This document shows positions 42,321 to 55,040 of a stretch of 64,000 nt of DNA, piece after piece. A program made the translations under genes and the position numbers. How positions within the stretch are numbered: position 1 is the first letter of the stretch; every line of letters begins with the position of its first letter. A model generated the notes under the pieces. The model worked only from the letters and a program-made list of their open reading frames with translations, made no database searches and was not told the DNA's origin. Source of the DNA: Linanthus parryae (Eukaryota > Streptophyta > Magnoliopsida > Ericales > Polemoniaceae); the NCBI GenBank assembly GCA_023055425.1, contig JALGPY010000003.1, forward strand, positions 16,117,001 through 16,181,000, read 5' to 3'.

Positions 42321-45300
42321 TGTAATACCCCAATTTTACACAAGAGGATAAGTTAATAATTTTGATAGAGTTTTGGGTTATAATTGTGATTTAAAAAAGT
42401 TCTAAATAAGGAATGAAATTGAAATTGTAAGTTGATACATTATAAAGTAGTTGGATAAAATTTGAGGAGTTATAATTGTAGTTTTCCAAAAATGTAAAGT
42501 TGTTATTTAAAGAGTAGGGAGATAATTGTAGTTTAGAAAAGTTTGAAACTAAACTGAGTAAAAATCTGGGGAGGTTAGTGTATTTTAGACAAATAAAAGT
42601 GTGCATTTTACATGTAGGGGGTTGTAGTTGTCTTTTATCAAAGTTAAAGTATGCAATGATTTTCTTGTACATAATACGTATGAAATACTTATAGCTATTC
42701 TTATTTTATCCTACCCGACCCGTATAAAAGTATAACCCGGTATAATAATACGTTTAACCCGTATTTTATTTGACCCGACCCACACCCGGTATAATTATAC
42801 ATATATTATATAAAACCCGTATTTTTTTCTTCAACCCGACCCGGTATCCATATTTTTCTCTCCTCCCTCTTCTTTTCTTCACCCGTATGAAGCTCTCTCT
42901 ACTCCCCCTCCTCCCTCACAAATCTCCATCTCTTCCCCCTCCTATTAATTAATTCTCCTCTTTCCTCCATCACCATCCCTCTCTCTCACAATTCCCCCTC
43001 CCTCTCTACAACCAAATTCATCCTTCTCTTCTATTAATTAAATTAATCCTCCTCCTTCCTCCATCACCCTCACCTCTCTCTCATCTCCCTCCACATCTCT
43101 CTCTCTCACCCCGTCACTATCTCTCTCTCTCCCTTTGTTTTCTCTCACGGAACACATACACACACAACACCCCTCAATTTTGTTTTCCCCTCTACTAACT
43201 AGAAACATCACCCTTGTTCCTCCTCTCTCTCTTCCTCCCTCCTCCCTTACGGCCAAAACACACACACACACAATCACACAAAAACACTCACCCTCCTCAT
43301 TTCTCCCTACTCCCTCCTCTATATAAACTCTACTCCCTCATCACAAACAACACAACATCAACAACACCATCACCCTCCTCTTCTTCTTTGCCTTAGGCAA
43401 CAACAAAACCACCACCCACACTGCCAACACCAACACCACCACCATCACCATCTCTCCCTCAATCTCTCAACCTCCCTCTGCCCAAAACAGGGCAGCAACT
43501 ACAACCACCCAACACCACCCCACTACCGTCAACAAATCACCACCACAACACCACCTCCATCTGCACCATCAGCACCACCACCATCATCACCACGATTTCT
43601 CTCCTCCCTCTCAATCAACCCCTCTGTTTCTCCCTCTCTCTCTGTTTTTATGAGAAAGCCAGCAACATCAACAACAACAACATCACCACCATCACCACCA
43701 ACCATCCCTGTCACTCCCACCGACGGAAATCACCACCACCCCCAGACCCATCTCTCTTTCTCTCTGTCTCTCTCCCCCTGTCCTCGTCCCTCTCTCTCCC
43801 CTCCTTTCTGGTCGCGAAACAGAGCAGGAGAAGCAACAACAATGGTGGCAGGGACCACCATCGTCGGCAACCCGGCGAACCGAAACCAATCGGGTCACCT
43901 CCAAAACCCCCCTACCCTTCGTTCCCTCGGTTCTCCGGCACTTCCCCGACCTCCCTGAGGTCCGACGAACCCAGATGACCTCTGAACTGGCCACCAAGCC
44001 GCCGGAGCGCCATAGTTTCCGGTGAGCTCCGACCCAAACTTCGACGACCAATTTCTCTACCATTCGGTAATCAATTTCAGCGATTCCTGGCATAAATCTA
44101 CATGATTTTACTTGAATTTGAGTTTTAGATAATCAAAACGACATGGGTATCCTTGCATTCAAAGATTCGTGGGTTGATTTTATTGGGATGAAGAAGAAGA
44201 TGAAAGGGGGCCCTTTTTGTCATTTCAGAAACTTACAGGGTACAAAGTACTAAAACTGAAACTAGTTATATTATGGGGGGGAGCCCCTTGTCCTTTATCT
44301 AAACTATATTAGTTATATAATAACACTTTGTCCACATTATTATATAATGTTAGAAAATTAACTATTTAAATAGATAAATAAAAATAAATAGATTTGTGAT
44401 AAAAATAAAAGCTTAAATCTTCATAAGTTCGCAATTAGTTATAATTGTACAATTCGTTTTCTTGAAAACTAAGTTACATTTGTACATACATAATTATATA
44501 ATCAATTGAGAAATAATGTTTGACTATTAATTTAAATCTCACTTTAATAGTAAGTTCCTAAATATTCATAAACATTTTTATAATCTCTTAAAATTAGATA
44601 TTATTTTCATGAAATAAAACCAGTTAGTTATAAATTGGAAATGATCTCTGTAAATATTACTTTTACAATTATAAGAATAATTTTTTTTGTGACTAAATGG
44701 AAATCCTAATAATTAGTAGTACTTCTTATTAATATGAGAAGTAGTCGTAAAATCATACTTTAACAATATTTTCAATTGTTGATTTAATTAATGGTAAATT
44801 AATATTTTATAGCAAATGAGTTAAATAACTATTTAACTAAATAAATACATCCTCTTAAAACCGTTACTTTGGGGATCGTAGGGTTCTATTTAGATTTTAT
44901 CCTAGTCGAGCATTCATATAGGGTTGGCATAATTTTTGGCATAGAAGTATTACTTTCGTGACTGTATAATTGAAAAATTGTAGGCGATGGTTTCATGTAC
45001 GTGGGCTACGTCGATTACCCGTAGGAGCTACATTCGGATAATTGCCTTATCGACTTGCGGTGAGTTATATGCTTAGCCTTGATTGCCTAGCTCACTTCGT
45101 GTCAAATGTGATTTATATTTTCTGTCTCAAAATATACTTGTGACTTTTACAAGCTTAGCCTTGCGTGCCAACTTATTTCGTGTCCAATACTCGTTTAATT
45201 GAAAATAGTTGCCGTGTTTCATCCCCCTACTTGATAGATGCGTTTTAATTGTTTTCAAATCTTCAAAATATTGTTTGAGCTTGGAATACTTGTCACACTT

Positions 45301-46282
45301 GATCAGAAATCAGGTTCGATCCCCGGAGTTACTTATATTGGGTGATGATTCCCTGGGCTTAGTCCCTAAAGATATATTCGGGTTCGATCCCGGGAGTAAA
45401 ATAAAATGAATCGCATGTACCGGAACCAGTTATGTATACTTATTTCGGGTTTCGATCCCCTGGGCTCAGGTCCCTAAAATGCGGAACTCCGTGTGCCCCT
45501 CAGGTTTCGATCCCTTGGGCTCAGGTCCCTAAAATGCGTGACTTCGCGTGCCCCGACTCTTTGCCTTGTTGGCTAGAGTCCGGCATCTAGGTACCACTCC
45601 TTTGATTGACGCTCTTAGGAGGATGTTGCAACACTTAAGGTCTAGTATGTCTGATTGTGGTCACTGGTCTACCCGGGTACTGTGGAATTAATAATAATAC
45701 GGTTACTACGTTTGGGAACAATTATATTTAGGCCACGTTCTGAACATGTCTTGCCACACGTGAAATATTTAATTGGAAACTTTTATGTACCAGAAATCTT
45801 ATTGGGACATCGCGGTAAACAGATCAATCACGTGAGAAACAATCAATATTTGTTAACGGTGTTGCTTTATTATTGAAATCTGTTGTTATACTCTCACTCT
45901 GATACTCTTGAACTGTTTTTAAATTGTAACCCCGTATCCTATCTCACCTTTCCTGATTTTACATGCTAAGGTATAACTCACTCAGCATTTCTTGCTGACT
46001 TTCGAAAAAACTGCGGTCTTTGTTTCATTCCCCCGCAGGTCTAAGATCTGGGATTTCGGAGTAGCGGGATTCGAGACACACATAGATAATCATGCATCAT
46101 CACTTTGCGATGAGAACACTAGTTTAAAGACATTATTATAATGTTGTAGCGCGTGTTGTAGCGTAAAGACGATAATGTAATTACTCGTTATTTAACTTTC
46201 ATGGAAATGTTTTGTTCTCGATTTCCGCTATTCACGTGGCACTCTCCCGGTCTCTCCCGAGCCGGACCCACGGAGTGTTACA
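42321..46282. mobile_element. 3.96-kb solo LTR, long-LTR gypsy type
   Basis: Begins TGTAATACCCC and ends GGAGTGTTACA, with perfect 5-bp duplications GTAGG at 42316-42320 and 46283-46287. It splits the Sirevirus pol between FKGRKPT and SYFKHFGC, which join in frame once it is removed. It has no gag or pol, no primer site and no second LTR, so a solo LTR is the simplest reading. It holds a 1.1-kb pyrimidine-rich, CAC/CCA-rich region (42860-43970), repeated CCCGTAT/CCCGGTAT near 42710-42850, tandem units near 45300-45560, and a CTCACTCAGCATTTCTTGC-type segment common in Tekay/Del LTRs. Confidence 0.85.
45305..45565 (+). repeat. Tandem units with GGTTTCGATCCC core inside the solo LTR
   Basis: The segment GGTTTCGATCCCCTGGGC with a shared tail to AAAATGCG (45448-45483) recurs at 45503-45538, about 55 bp away. 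Two looser copies carry GGTTCGATCCCCGGAG (near 45313) and GGTTCGATCCCGGGAG (near 45371). The core matches a pol III B-box. Confidence 0.75.
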
Positions 46283-46287
46283 GTAGG

Positions 46288-47390
46288 CTTTCTACCTTTA
46301 AACAGTTCATAAGGGGTATTTTTCAAAATAGGTCTAATCAAGCATCTATTCAGCACATAATTGGCAGTGTTAACAACTTCTGCCCATAAGAACTTTGGCA
46401 AATTACTTTCAAAAAGCATGGTTCTAGACATATCCTCAAGTGTCCTATTTTTCCTTTCAACTACTCCACTTTGCTATGGAGTTCTAGGTGCAGAAAAGTT
46501 GTGTGAAATGCCATGCTTTGCACAAAACAAATCAAAGTCAAGTTGATCAAAATCCCTACCATGATCACTTCTAATAGATGCAACATGTAAATTTTTCAAA
46601 GTTTGAAGCTCTTTGCACAATCTAGAAAATTCAGATAAAGCTTCAGTTTTATCTCTAATAAACATCACCCAAGTAAATCTAGAATAATCATCAATTATAA
46701 CAAGCATATACCTCTTACCTTTTGGGTTCTGAACTCTTATAGGACCACACAAGTCCATATGCAGCAGTTCTAAGGGTCTAGAAGTAATTACAAAGTTCTT
46801 TGGCTTGAATGAGCTTCTGGTTTGCTTACCTTGTACACATGCCTTGCAAACCTCATCATCTGAAAATTTCCGTGATGGTAAACCTCTTAACAAGTCCTTT
46901 GAGATGAGTTTATTCAAAGTATGTATACTAATATGCCCAAGCTTTCTGTGCCAAATCTTTGAATCTTCTTTCAAGGCCTTGAGGCATTTTAGCTTGTCAC
47001 CTGCAACACTGTTAGTACTCATAGCATATAGATTATATAATCTAGGAGCAGTGAGTATGCAATCACCATATTTCTCATCTTGCACCACACATTTCTCCTT
47101 GTCAAATATAGCCTTATAACCTTTATCACATAACTGAGAGATACTAAGTAGATTATACTTAAGTCCATCTACCAGATAAACATCAGATATAAATTAGTAG
47201 AACCATTAACAATACTACCTATACCAATGATATTGCATTTTGCTTTGTCACCAAGTGTGATTGTTCCTTCAGATTTTTCTGTAAGTTCAGTAAAGAGAGA
47301 CTTCTTTCCACTCATGTGTCTGGAACATCCACTGTCTAATATCCATTTCTGATCTTTCAAAGCCTTGGTGACATCTTGAAAATAAATCAT
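46288..47390 (-). pseudogene. Sirevirus-like protease and integrase
   Basis: Minus-strand order: protease WILDSGCSRHMSG (Asp-Ser-Gly active site), a frameshift near 47195, pre-integrase finger WHRKLGHIS...CKACVQGKQ, then the integrase with HMDLCG, IIDDYSRFTW, IRSDHG and VVERKNR. A TAG near 46474 replaces a Gln in the usual TPQQNG-type motif just before the catalytic Glu. It ends at FKGRKPT where the solo LTR was inserted. Confidence 0.9.
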
Positions 47391-48649
47391 TGCCTCAACA
47401 GGCTATTAGACCAAGTGCAGAACTTTGAGTCATACTCAGAATCAGCCATGTTTGGTGGCCTAATTCCTTTTTGAACCCAAATATGCCTAACCTGACCCTT
47501 AAGCTGATAAGGATAAGTATTCCTCATAATGTGAGGTTCTGATCTTCTGAAGGGACAAGTTAATCTGACATGACCAATTTTTCCACAGTAATGACATTTT
47601 GGAGAATGTATGCTACCAGAATTTACAAATGTAGTTTGGCCTTTCTTTGGAAAATTTGGATTATAGCCAATCCCACTTTTATGCATTGATTTCAGACTTC
47701 CTCCAAGAATGAGATTCAGATTATGTTCTGAGCCTGTAAAACTAGCTAGGACCTTCTTGAACTCTTGAAGTTTCTCAGTCAAAGAAAAAATATGTTGTCC
47801 TAATTCTCAGAATGAGTCTTTAGATCAACATATATTTCAGTCAAAAGAGTGTTTTGATCAACAAACTCTTTTATCTGTGCCTTCAAGGCTTTGAACCTGT
47901 TGTCCAAGGCCTTAGAGTCCTTTTCAAGCTTTGTCTTAGAAACTTCAACAGTTTTGTTTGAAAAAACTAGGTTCAGGTTTTCTTTTACCTGCTCATGAAT
48001 CTTAATCTTTAAAACAGAAATCTCATTTCTATAACTTTCTTCATTTAAAAACATACTCTTGAGAATTTCAGGAAGTACGTCAGAAGGACTAGCAAGTAGA
48101 TTTTTTTTACCATATCTTCAATATGTCTGTCTGATGATTTTTCCTCATCATGCTTTACCATGAAGCATAAGTTTGCTTGATCTTCTTCTGTTTCCGAGTC
48201 ACTTGATGAATCATAATCACTCCAGGAAGCCATCATGGCTTTCTTCCTTCTGTTGTCACTGTCTTTCTTCTGAAAGTTCCTGTTATTCTTCTTTTGTGGA
48301 CAGTCCCTTACTAAATGATCTTCATCACCACACTCAAAACAATTCATTACTTTAGTTTTATGTGACTGTGATGAAGGTTTACCTTTTTAGTCCTTCCTGC
48401 CTGAAGGTCTTGATTTCTCTCTATTGTAATCCCTGTTACCAGAGTTTCTTTTCTTCTTGAGAATCCTGGCCAAGGCCTTGGAGATCAATGCTAAAGCCTC
48501 TTCATCATCATGCTCATCTTCAGTCTCAAGGCTTTGAGACTTTTCACTGTATTTTGACTTAAGTGCTAAGTTCCTGATGTTTTCACTCAAATCACCTTCC
48601 ACATCCTTCATAGACATTTCATGAGTGGGCAGCTTTCCTTGTAGATCAT
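47391..48649 (-). pseudogene. Sirevirus-like gag, C-terminal part with two zinc knuckles
   Basis: Continues in frame from the N-terminal gag at 58003-58615 once the 9.35-kb insertion is removed. It has an acidic region, a stop TAA at 48387-48389 (usual Lys codon context KDKKGK), zinc knuckle 1 CFECGDEDHLVRDC, a frameshift near 48105, and a Lys/Glu-rich coiled-coil-like stretch (about 48050-47800). Zinc knuckle 2 is CHYCGKIGHVRLTC. The double knuckle separated by a coiled-coil stretch is characteristic of Sirevirus gag. Confidence 0.87.
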
Positions 48650-48654
48650 CTAGC

Positions 48655-50234
48655 TGACACGATTCTTACGTGTATACGCAAGTGCACGGTCGAAGTAATA
48701 AAGATTGAGTATTAAAACTCAGGTTGTCGAACCCACAGGGAAATAGACGACTACTAGATAATTAAGAATTAATTAGAATATACTTAAGTAATTGGTAAGA
48801 AGTGGTTTGAGTATTCGTCGTCCACAAACAAGCGACGTAAATTAAAGAGCAAGTAAGTAAATATTTTTGTAGGGTTTTCAATTTTTGAACGAAAATAACT
48901 TGAAATTGACTACGATTAATGAGAAAGAACTAGGTAATTGATGTCCCTAGGGTTGTTAACGATTTCCGGAATTATGCATGAAACACTCTACTCACGTTCT
49001 AGTTATATCGGGTAATGCTCATCACGATCTTCTCTCGATCTCACGTGAATTTGTGTAAATAATAGATTTCGGGTCCTCTCGGTCCACCTCCGTCTACTAC
49101 TACAATTTAATTAATTTGTTAGGCTTCGTTCACCGGGTCCTATCGGTCCACCGAATTCACTAAGTTCTAACACAATCAATCGAAACTACCCTCACACGAT
49201 TAATCAAGTTTCTATCTCCTCTCGGTCTCAAGAAACTACAAGATTACCTACCTATTCTTTAACACGTCTCAAAGAATTCACTTTCGTGCAATTCTATCAA
49301 CAAGTAGCATTCTACAGGTGATCAAGCCAAGAACACTAAGAATTGAGTACAAGAATAGATAAACTAACAAGAACGTTCATAGAATTAAGCAAAAGCATGC
49401 ATCAAGTCCAAAATCCGGAAAATCATCCAACAAACCCTAGTTTTCCATCAATCACATAGCTTTAAGAAGTTTAGTTAGACATAATATGGTTCAACATATC
49501 CAAAATAATGAAGTTCATGAAGAATAAAGGAAGAAAAAATGATCAAACGCTTGAATCTTCAATGTAGTTGACGATCCTTGCTCCAAGCTTGTTCTCCCTT
49601 CTTCCCTAGCTCCCAAGACTCCAAAGATACGTCAATATCTCATTCTTAGGTCGTCCTCCCCGTTTTTTACCAGCTGGGCACGTTTTTTAATGAAAACTAG
49701 CCGAAATTGCACTTCAGCCCCTCTACTTTGTAATTCCCGGACAGAATTATTTGCTGATTTTGCGCGGGCTGTATCTCCCTCATACGGACTCGTCTTCGGG
49801 CCTACCATATACCGTTGGAAAGCTACGGATGTCTACTTTCCAATGCCGCAAGCCTTGCTTCAAAATTCTTTGTAGATTTTCCTGGGAATCGAAAAGAGTG
49901 CAGGCTGGTCCTGTGTGACTTTTCCAACTTTTCTTCGTTTGTGCGTCTCCTTTTCTCCTCTTCATCTAGCTCCATTCCAAGCATATCCAATCATCTCATA
50001 AGCTCCATTGCACCTATTTTACCTGAGATACACAACACTAAACAACCCGTGCAATTATCATAGCAAATATGAGAGAAAACATGCACAAATAGGCTAGAAA
50101 CACAACTTTTCACTCTTAGGCTTGTAAGTCATCAATTCCACATATTAACGCACATATAACATATAAATCATGTGAAATAAGCCTATTACAAGTAATTTGG
50201 AAGTATAAAAATAACTCCTAAAAGAGAGTTATCA
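48655..50234 (-). repeat. 3' LTR of the gag-protease element
   Basis: 1580 bp, almost identical to 56420-58002. It starts TGACACGATTC and ends GAGAGTTATCA. Its right end is also the sequence at 1-180. Confidence 0.95.
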
Positions 50235-50250
50235 AATACCCCCACACTTA
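50235..50250 (-). promoter_or_regulatory. Polypurine tract of the gag-protease element
   Basis: On the minus strand AAGTGTGGGGGTATT stands directly before the 3' LTR. This G-run form is common in plant Ty3/gypsy elements. Confidence 0.85.
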
Positions 50251-52803
50251 CCATTTGCGCGTCCCGAGCAACAAATCAAAAGCCAACCACATTCTCACTT
50301 CATCCTCCACTCACAAGATATAAGCCAAGACAATTGCATACTATTCGAAACACCATTGCATACAAATCTTAACTAGCCGACTTAATAACAACATACGACT
50401 CAACAATGCAACGATATGATGCAAATGCAAGCTACGACTCGATCCTACACAACTATACACAAACGCCATTTTTTTTTATCTTTTTGGGTGAGATCGGGCA
50501 ACCTCAATAAGCAGACTGGTAAGTCATCAGGCTCTCATATCCCCTTTGGAAACTCTACAACCTCCATGATCGGCAGAACTTGCGTCCAATTTCGTTAGAC
50601 AGAACAAGCACGAGCACTTAATAATTTGCACTCACACACTCATCAGACATATCCCTAGTACTTACCATCCGAGCTATTTATCAACGGGTTAAAACTGTTG
50701 ACGGCTTAGGACGGATGGGATAGGCTATTTAGAAGCGTAGTCCTAGACGTCATGATATTCTCACCTAACCCGTTTCTCACACTCCATCACCGAAATCCAA
50801 GGAACCCAACCGAATCTCACCTACTCCGGCCCTCATTCCCTCAATCCCGGTGCAACGCCGTTCTCGCGGCCACAAATGTGAAAGAGTGTTAGACAGAATC
50901 ATAGCTGATTTCCTCGGTTTCCTTGCAATTGCCAAAACACGCTCCTTTATTTCCTTCTCTTTCCTTTCATTCTCTTTTTTTTTTCATTCATATTTTTTTT
51001 CTTTTTTTTTCACTTTCCACAAATAATAAACACATGGAGCACAAATAATACTGAATGAACCCGAGGAGATAAAAATATCATGTAGATCACGTGGGGGTGG
51101 AATGTGTCTAATCAAAGAGATATAATAATAATCGTCGACACCCCCACACTCGATGTAAACCAACTCACAAAATTCGGTAGTCAAAGTGATACGTGCTTTC
51201 CAACCGATCCTCCTCATCACCTAAGATATAGAGAATAACATGAAAAACTCGCACGTCCTCCTATAATATCAATCAAACCCACCTCCTATCGTGCGGAAAG
51301 AATGTCACGCACTACGGCACTCCACCTGTGATCGTGGTGTAAGGACACGATTCACCGCCACACCGAAGTGTGCTGCCGTCTCTAACTCACCCTCACATCC
51401 CCTCGTAAGACGAAACCTGTAAGAGTATCCACAACGAATGTATCAAATCAGCATACCCTCATCGAACCTCCCTAACTCGACTCCCTCTATCATGACGCAT
51501 AGGAAAGGGCCATTCTAACAAGTGATGAAAGTCACAATGAAAGGCTTCCTAGGCTAGAGGATGTGAATAAAAGGGGTAAATGGATCGAAGAGGGTAACTA
51601 GTGGACCTAGGCTGTGAGACGGGACGTGAGGTCCCCATAAAAGTCACTCGCACGACTGTTCCGTTGCCACTACGAGGAGGGTTGACGACTACCTAAATGA
51701 CGGCGGTGTAGTACTAGTAGGATATCTAAGTCTGAGAGACGGTTAACTGCATTTCTAGTGTGCATAAACTCTATAAGTCTTCCTACTCCAGATTCTCGCG
51801 TCTCTGCCTCACTTCGGATCTTCATACTCCTAGGGAATTCTATCATTAATCCCTCGCCAAGTTCAACTCATTTTGATTGCCCTTTCTCCTAAAAAAACAA
51901 TTTTAAATTTTTATGGATTTTTTTTAATTCCTACTCTATATGCAAGGCCAGACGCGAAAGAAGACTCGAAACTGACTCAATTTGGTAGGTGGACTCAATT
52001 AAATAAACGTGCAAAAATCAAACGACTAACACATATATACACCGCTAATACATCACCATACTACACTATAACTAAACATAACATGGACCACGAATACGAC
52101 ACTATACGACACAATACGAACTAACAATCTATATGTGACAGGTTAATGCATACACGGACTGGCTAGTCAAGACTAAAAATCCCCCCACACTAGAATGCGT
52201 CGTTGTCCTCAACGAATTTAGAGATTAATCAAGAGGACTCAGCAATTCTAATGCAAGGTGCGGTGAATCTACTCAGGAGCCTTGTCATCTTCTTACTCCT
52301 AAACAATTTCATTGCACAAGAAAGTAGCAATTCAAATTTAGAGATGATATTTGCTACGTGCACGTGGCAAGGAGTCTAGACAAAATCGAGCAATTACATA
52401 CAGATTTCAGACAAATTCAGCTATCAATCCAGTTAATCCTATGCAGGTGCCTAAACTCAATTAAAATAGAGAATTTAGTGAAACCTGAAGCCTTGGAGTT
52501 CCATTCTGACGGGGATTGTTCGACAAAATCAGTGAAAAAGTAGGGTTGACTGATTTTTCAGTAACTTTCGCGATGTGAGATTTTTAGCTCAACAGCTTCT
52601 CCTTGTCGTTCCCGTCACAACCCCGAAAACGGTTTGCTCTAATTCTCAACGGTTGAGAACGAGTTGGCCAATTTGTCCAGAGAAAAGCCCTAGCTTTCAC
52701 ACAGCCTACACCTTTCACCATGTGATTCACCATCAGATACACCAATTACAGCCAACACCTAAAGCCTCGTTGATTCTTCAAAATTGAAACACTGGATGTT
52801 GTA

Positions 52804-53340
52804 GCCGTTGATGAGCCGAGCAGAAACCGCCTAAGCCCGCTGAACTCCGGCGACTTTTGATCAGCACTGTTCTTTCAGGCGCGACTCTGTTCTTGGAGAG
52901 CCTGCGGTGGGTCGATTCCCATCGATTTCCGGCGACTTTTCCGATCGGTAGTGTTCTTGAGGCGGTCTTTGCGTTCTTGGAGGGCACTGCATCGTGCGTC
53001 TTCTTCAACAAAAACACCCAACCCTGTGTCGTCGGGGTTGATTAGGCGAGAAGAGACCCACCAAAACCGACGAGCTCCGGTGATTTTTCCGATCAGCAGC
53101 GGTCCTAAATCGCTGCTGTGTTCTTCAGCGTGCTCTGCGTGGGTCTGAACAAGAGAGACGCCCGTCGCTGCTTGATGCAGCATCATTGTAGCCCCCACAA
53201 ATTAGTCGGCGCTGATGAGGCGAGAAGAACCCATCTAATCCCGGCGAGTTCCGGTGATTACTCCGATCAATAAAGCCCTGCGTGGTCGCTGCTTTGTTCT
53301 TGAGAGAGCTGCGTCGTGGGTCTGCGAAACATAAGCTCTG
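52804..53340 (+). repeat. Three diverged GC-rich repeat units
   Basis: Units starting near 52806, 53036 and 53213 share, in order, GATGAG/GATTAGGCGAG, GAAGA(G)ACCCA, CCGGCGAG/CCGACGAG, CTCCGGTGA, a TCCGATCA core, and a TGTTCTT...CTGCG tail. Spacing is about 230 and 180 bp. Small open frames across them look incidental. Confidence 0.7.
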
Positions 53341-53436
53341 AACACTGCTCTGATTTGTGCGCGTCTTTTTTTTCACTTAAAACGTTAAATGACAGAATTA
53401 ACCCTGCTTTTTAACAAAAATGCACACGGAGCTCAG

Positions 53437-53557
53437 ACTGGTCCTGAGACCAGTGGGAATGGTCTTAAGACCAGCAGACCCCCTGTTTTTTCACTTCTGC
53501 TCGTTTTGGCTAAGTAAAAACTGGTCTTAGGACCAGTACACTGATCCTGAGACCAGT
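53437..53557. repeat. Cluster of four ACTGGTC...GACCAGT palindromes
   Basis: ACTGGTCCTGAGACCAGT (53437-53454), TGGTCTTAAGACCA (53460-53473, perfect), ACTGGTCTTAGGACCAGT (53520-53537) and ACTGATCCTGAGACCAGT (53540-53557). Four 14-18 bp units of one dyad consensus lie within 121 bp of non-coding internal DNA. Confidence 0.85.
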
Positions 53558-54090
53558 CTGGAGTTGGTGATGTACATTTGTGGCCTCCTCGACCTCCCGA
53601 ACTCCGATTCGTATGCCGTTCGCGCCGTTAGTTCCCTCAACTCGCGTAGAACTCATTTGCGATTTCCCAAAACTCACGAAAATTCTCCATTCATGCTATT
53701 ACGCGACTCTTGACTCGAAATCCACCAACTCTTTTTTTGTTCTATAAATTCATCTCTTCGCGTTCGGACCCCGATGCGTGCATTCTCGTATATCACCGGA
53801 AATCTCTTGACATACTTGTTTTGCTCACATAAGTATCACTCCTCAAGTTCGAGTGGTTTCACATCTTTGATCCGTTTTAAATCTTTTCAAGTGGCTTTCT
53901 TGGTTTCTATGCATTCTCGTCGGCGCGCATCACGAAGGGGAGTCCGAATCGCGTCTTCACCTTGTAACCTGCAGAGACTCATTTCAAACGTGAGATCCTC
54001 ACTCTCTCACCTCTCAGATAACAATAGAGTATGAAAAACACACACGACAGTATTTAAAAACACACTCTCTACACTAAAGCATGAAAATAC

Positions 54091-54116
54091 GTTGGGTTGC
54101 CTCCCAACAAGCGCTT
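54091..54116 (-). promoter_or_regulatory. Short hairpin plus AAGCGCTT after the protease gene
   Basis: GTTGGG (54091-54096) pairs with CCCAAC (54103-54108) around a six-base loop, and the 8-bp palindrome AAGCGCTT (54109-54116) abuts it. On the sense strand this is AAGCGCTTGTTGGGAGGC. I recall similar sequence in plant Athila-type elements, where its role is unknown to me. Confidence 0.6.
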
Positions 54117-54158
54117 GTAATTTACGGTCGACGGCCCGACCATGTTACCTCTGCCACC

Positions 54159-55040
54159 TCACGAGGGTGGTCTGGCACATTGTGCCGCTTCCAGCTTAGC
54201 TTTTCTGTGTTGGATTTGAAGCACTGCTTCGTGTGCGTGCACTGCTGATGGCTTATTTCTTTCCCAGTAATCAGGTGGATCTCGTTGCGAAAACTCTGGG
54301 ATTTGGCGCTTCACTTGTACAGCAAATGGCACACCTGGTTGATACTCCCATGAACACTGGGGTGACGGTTTGAAGACCCGAAAAGTCTCCATGTCATCGT
54401 GTACCCTCATAATCAGTTCTCCATTCTCTACGTCAATGAGAGTACGACCAGTTGCCAAGAATGGCCTACCCAGAATTAGCGGAACATCACCCACTGGCAT
54501 ATCCAATATAACAAAATCAGCTGGAATGATCAGACTTCCGACCCTCACTAGCACATCTTTAACCATCCCACATGCTTTCTTGGATGACTTGTCTGCAAAT
54601 TGGAGTGTTATCCAGGTTTTCGGGGGCTCCCCCACACCTAACTTTTTGAATACCGACAACGGCATCAAATTCACGCTCGCTCCCAGATCACAAAGAGCTC
54701 TTCCAGTGTAGGAATCACCCAATGTAGCCTCAATGACAAAGCTACCTGGATCCTTCTTTTTCTTAGGTAACCCATGCAAAACACACGAGCTAACCTGTTC
54801 ATTTAAGTTTACTCTCTGAAATTCATCCACCCCTTTCTTTCCAAGAACTACATCTTTAATAAATCGAGCATACTTAGGCATCTTTTGAAGTGCCTCAATC
54901 AATGGGATATTGATATGCAGTTTAGAGAAGACATTCAAAAAGCGTCTGTATTCCTCAGAATCATCCTTCTTCTTCCTAGTACGTAATGGAAATGGTAGTT
55001 CTGAAGAAGAAGGAGAAGATGGAAGTGGTACCTCGGTAGA
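54159..55040 (-). pseudogene. Retroviral-type aspartic protease domain (same frame as gag)
   Basis: Open frame directly after the gag stop and in the same frame. It contains HINIPLIEALQKMPKYARF (a linker block typical of plant gypsy elements), then the protease fold with CDLGASVNLMP as active-site region, a flap-like segment, and VPLILGRPFLATG near the C-terminus. The motif is DLGA instead of DSGA/DTGA, a form I recall as common in Athila-type proteases, so activity cannot be judged from it. No ATG starts this part. It would be made only by reading through the TAA at 55041-55043 or after that stop arose by mutation. Confidence 0.8.

Larger units (their letters stand above)
50251..54158 (-). 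other. Non-coding interior of the gag-protease element
   Basis: About 3.9 kb where RT, RNase H and integrase would normally lie. I find no RT motif, no integrase DDE blocks and no long frame on either strand. It contains three diverged GC-rich repeats (52804-53340), four palindromes (53437-53557) and a conserved-looking hairpin (54091-54116). The remainder appears unique. Confidence 0.7.

Noticed and set aside
42770..44093. Proline-, histidine- and threonine-rich open frames in the solo LTR
   Set aside because: They come from pyrimidine-rich and CAC/CCA low-complexity DNA and are open in several frames at once. This is not a gene.
49690..50063. Small open frames duplicated at 57373-57831
   Set aside because: They lie inside the two LTRs of the gag-protease element and simply repeat with them.
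52857..53376. Overlapping frames of 62-107 codons in the GC-rich repeats
   Set aside because: Open on both strands because of GC content and repeat structure, with no conserved domain.
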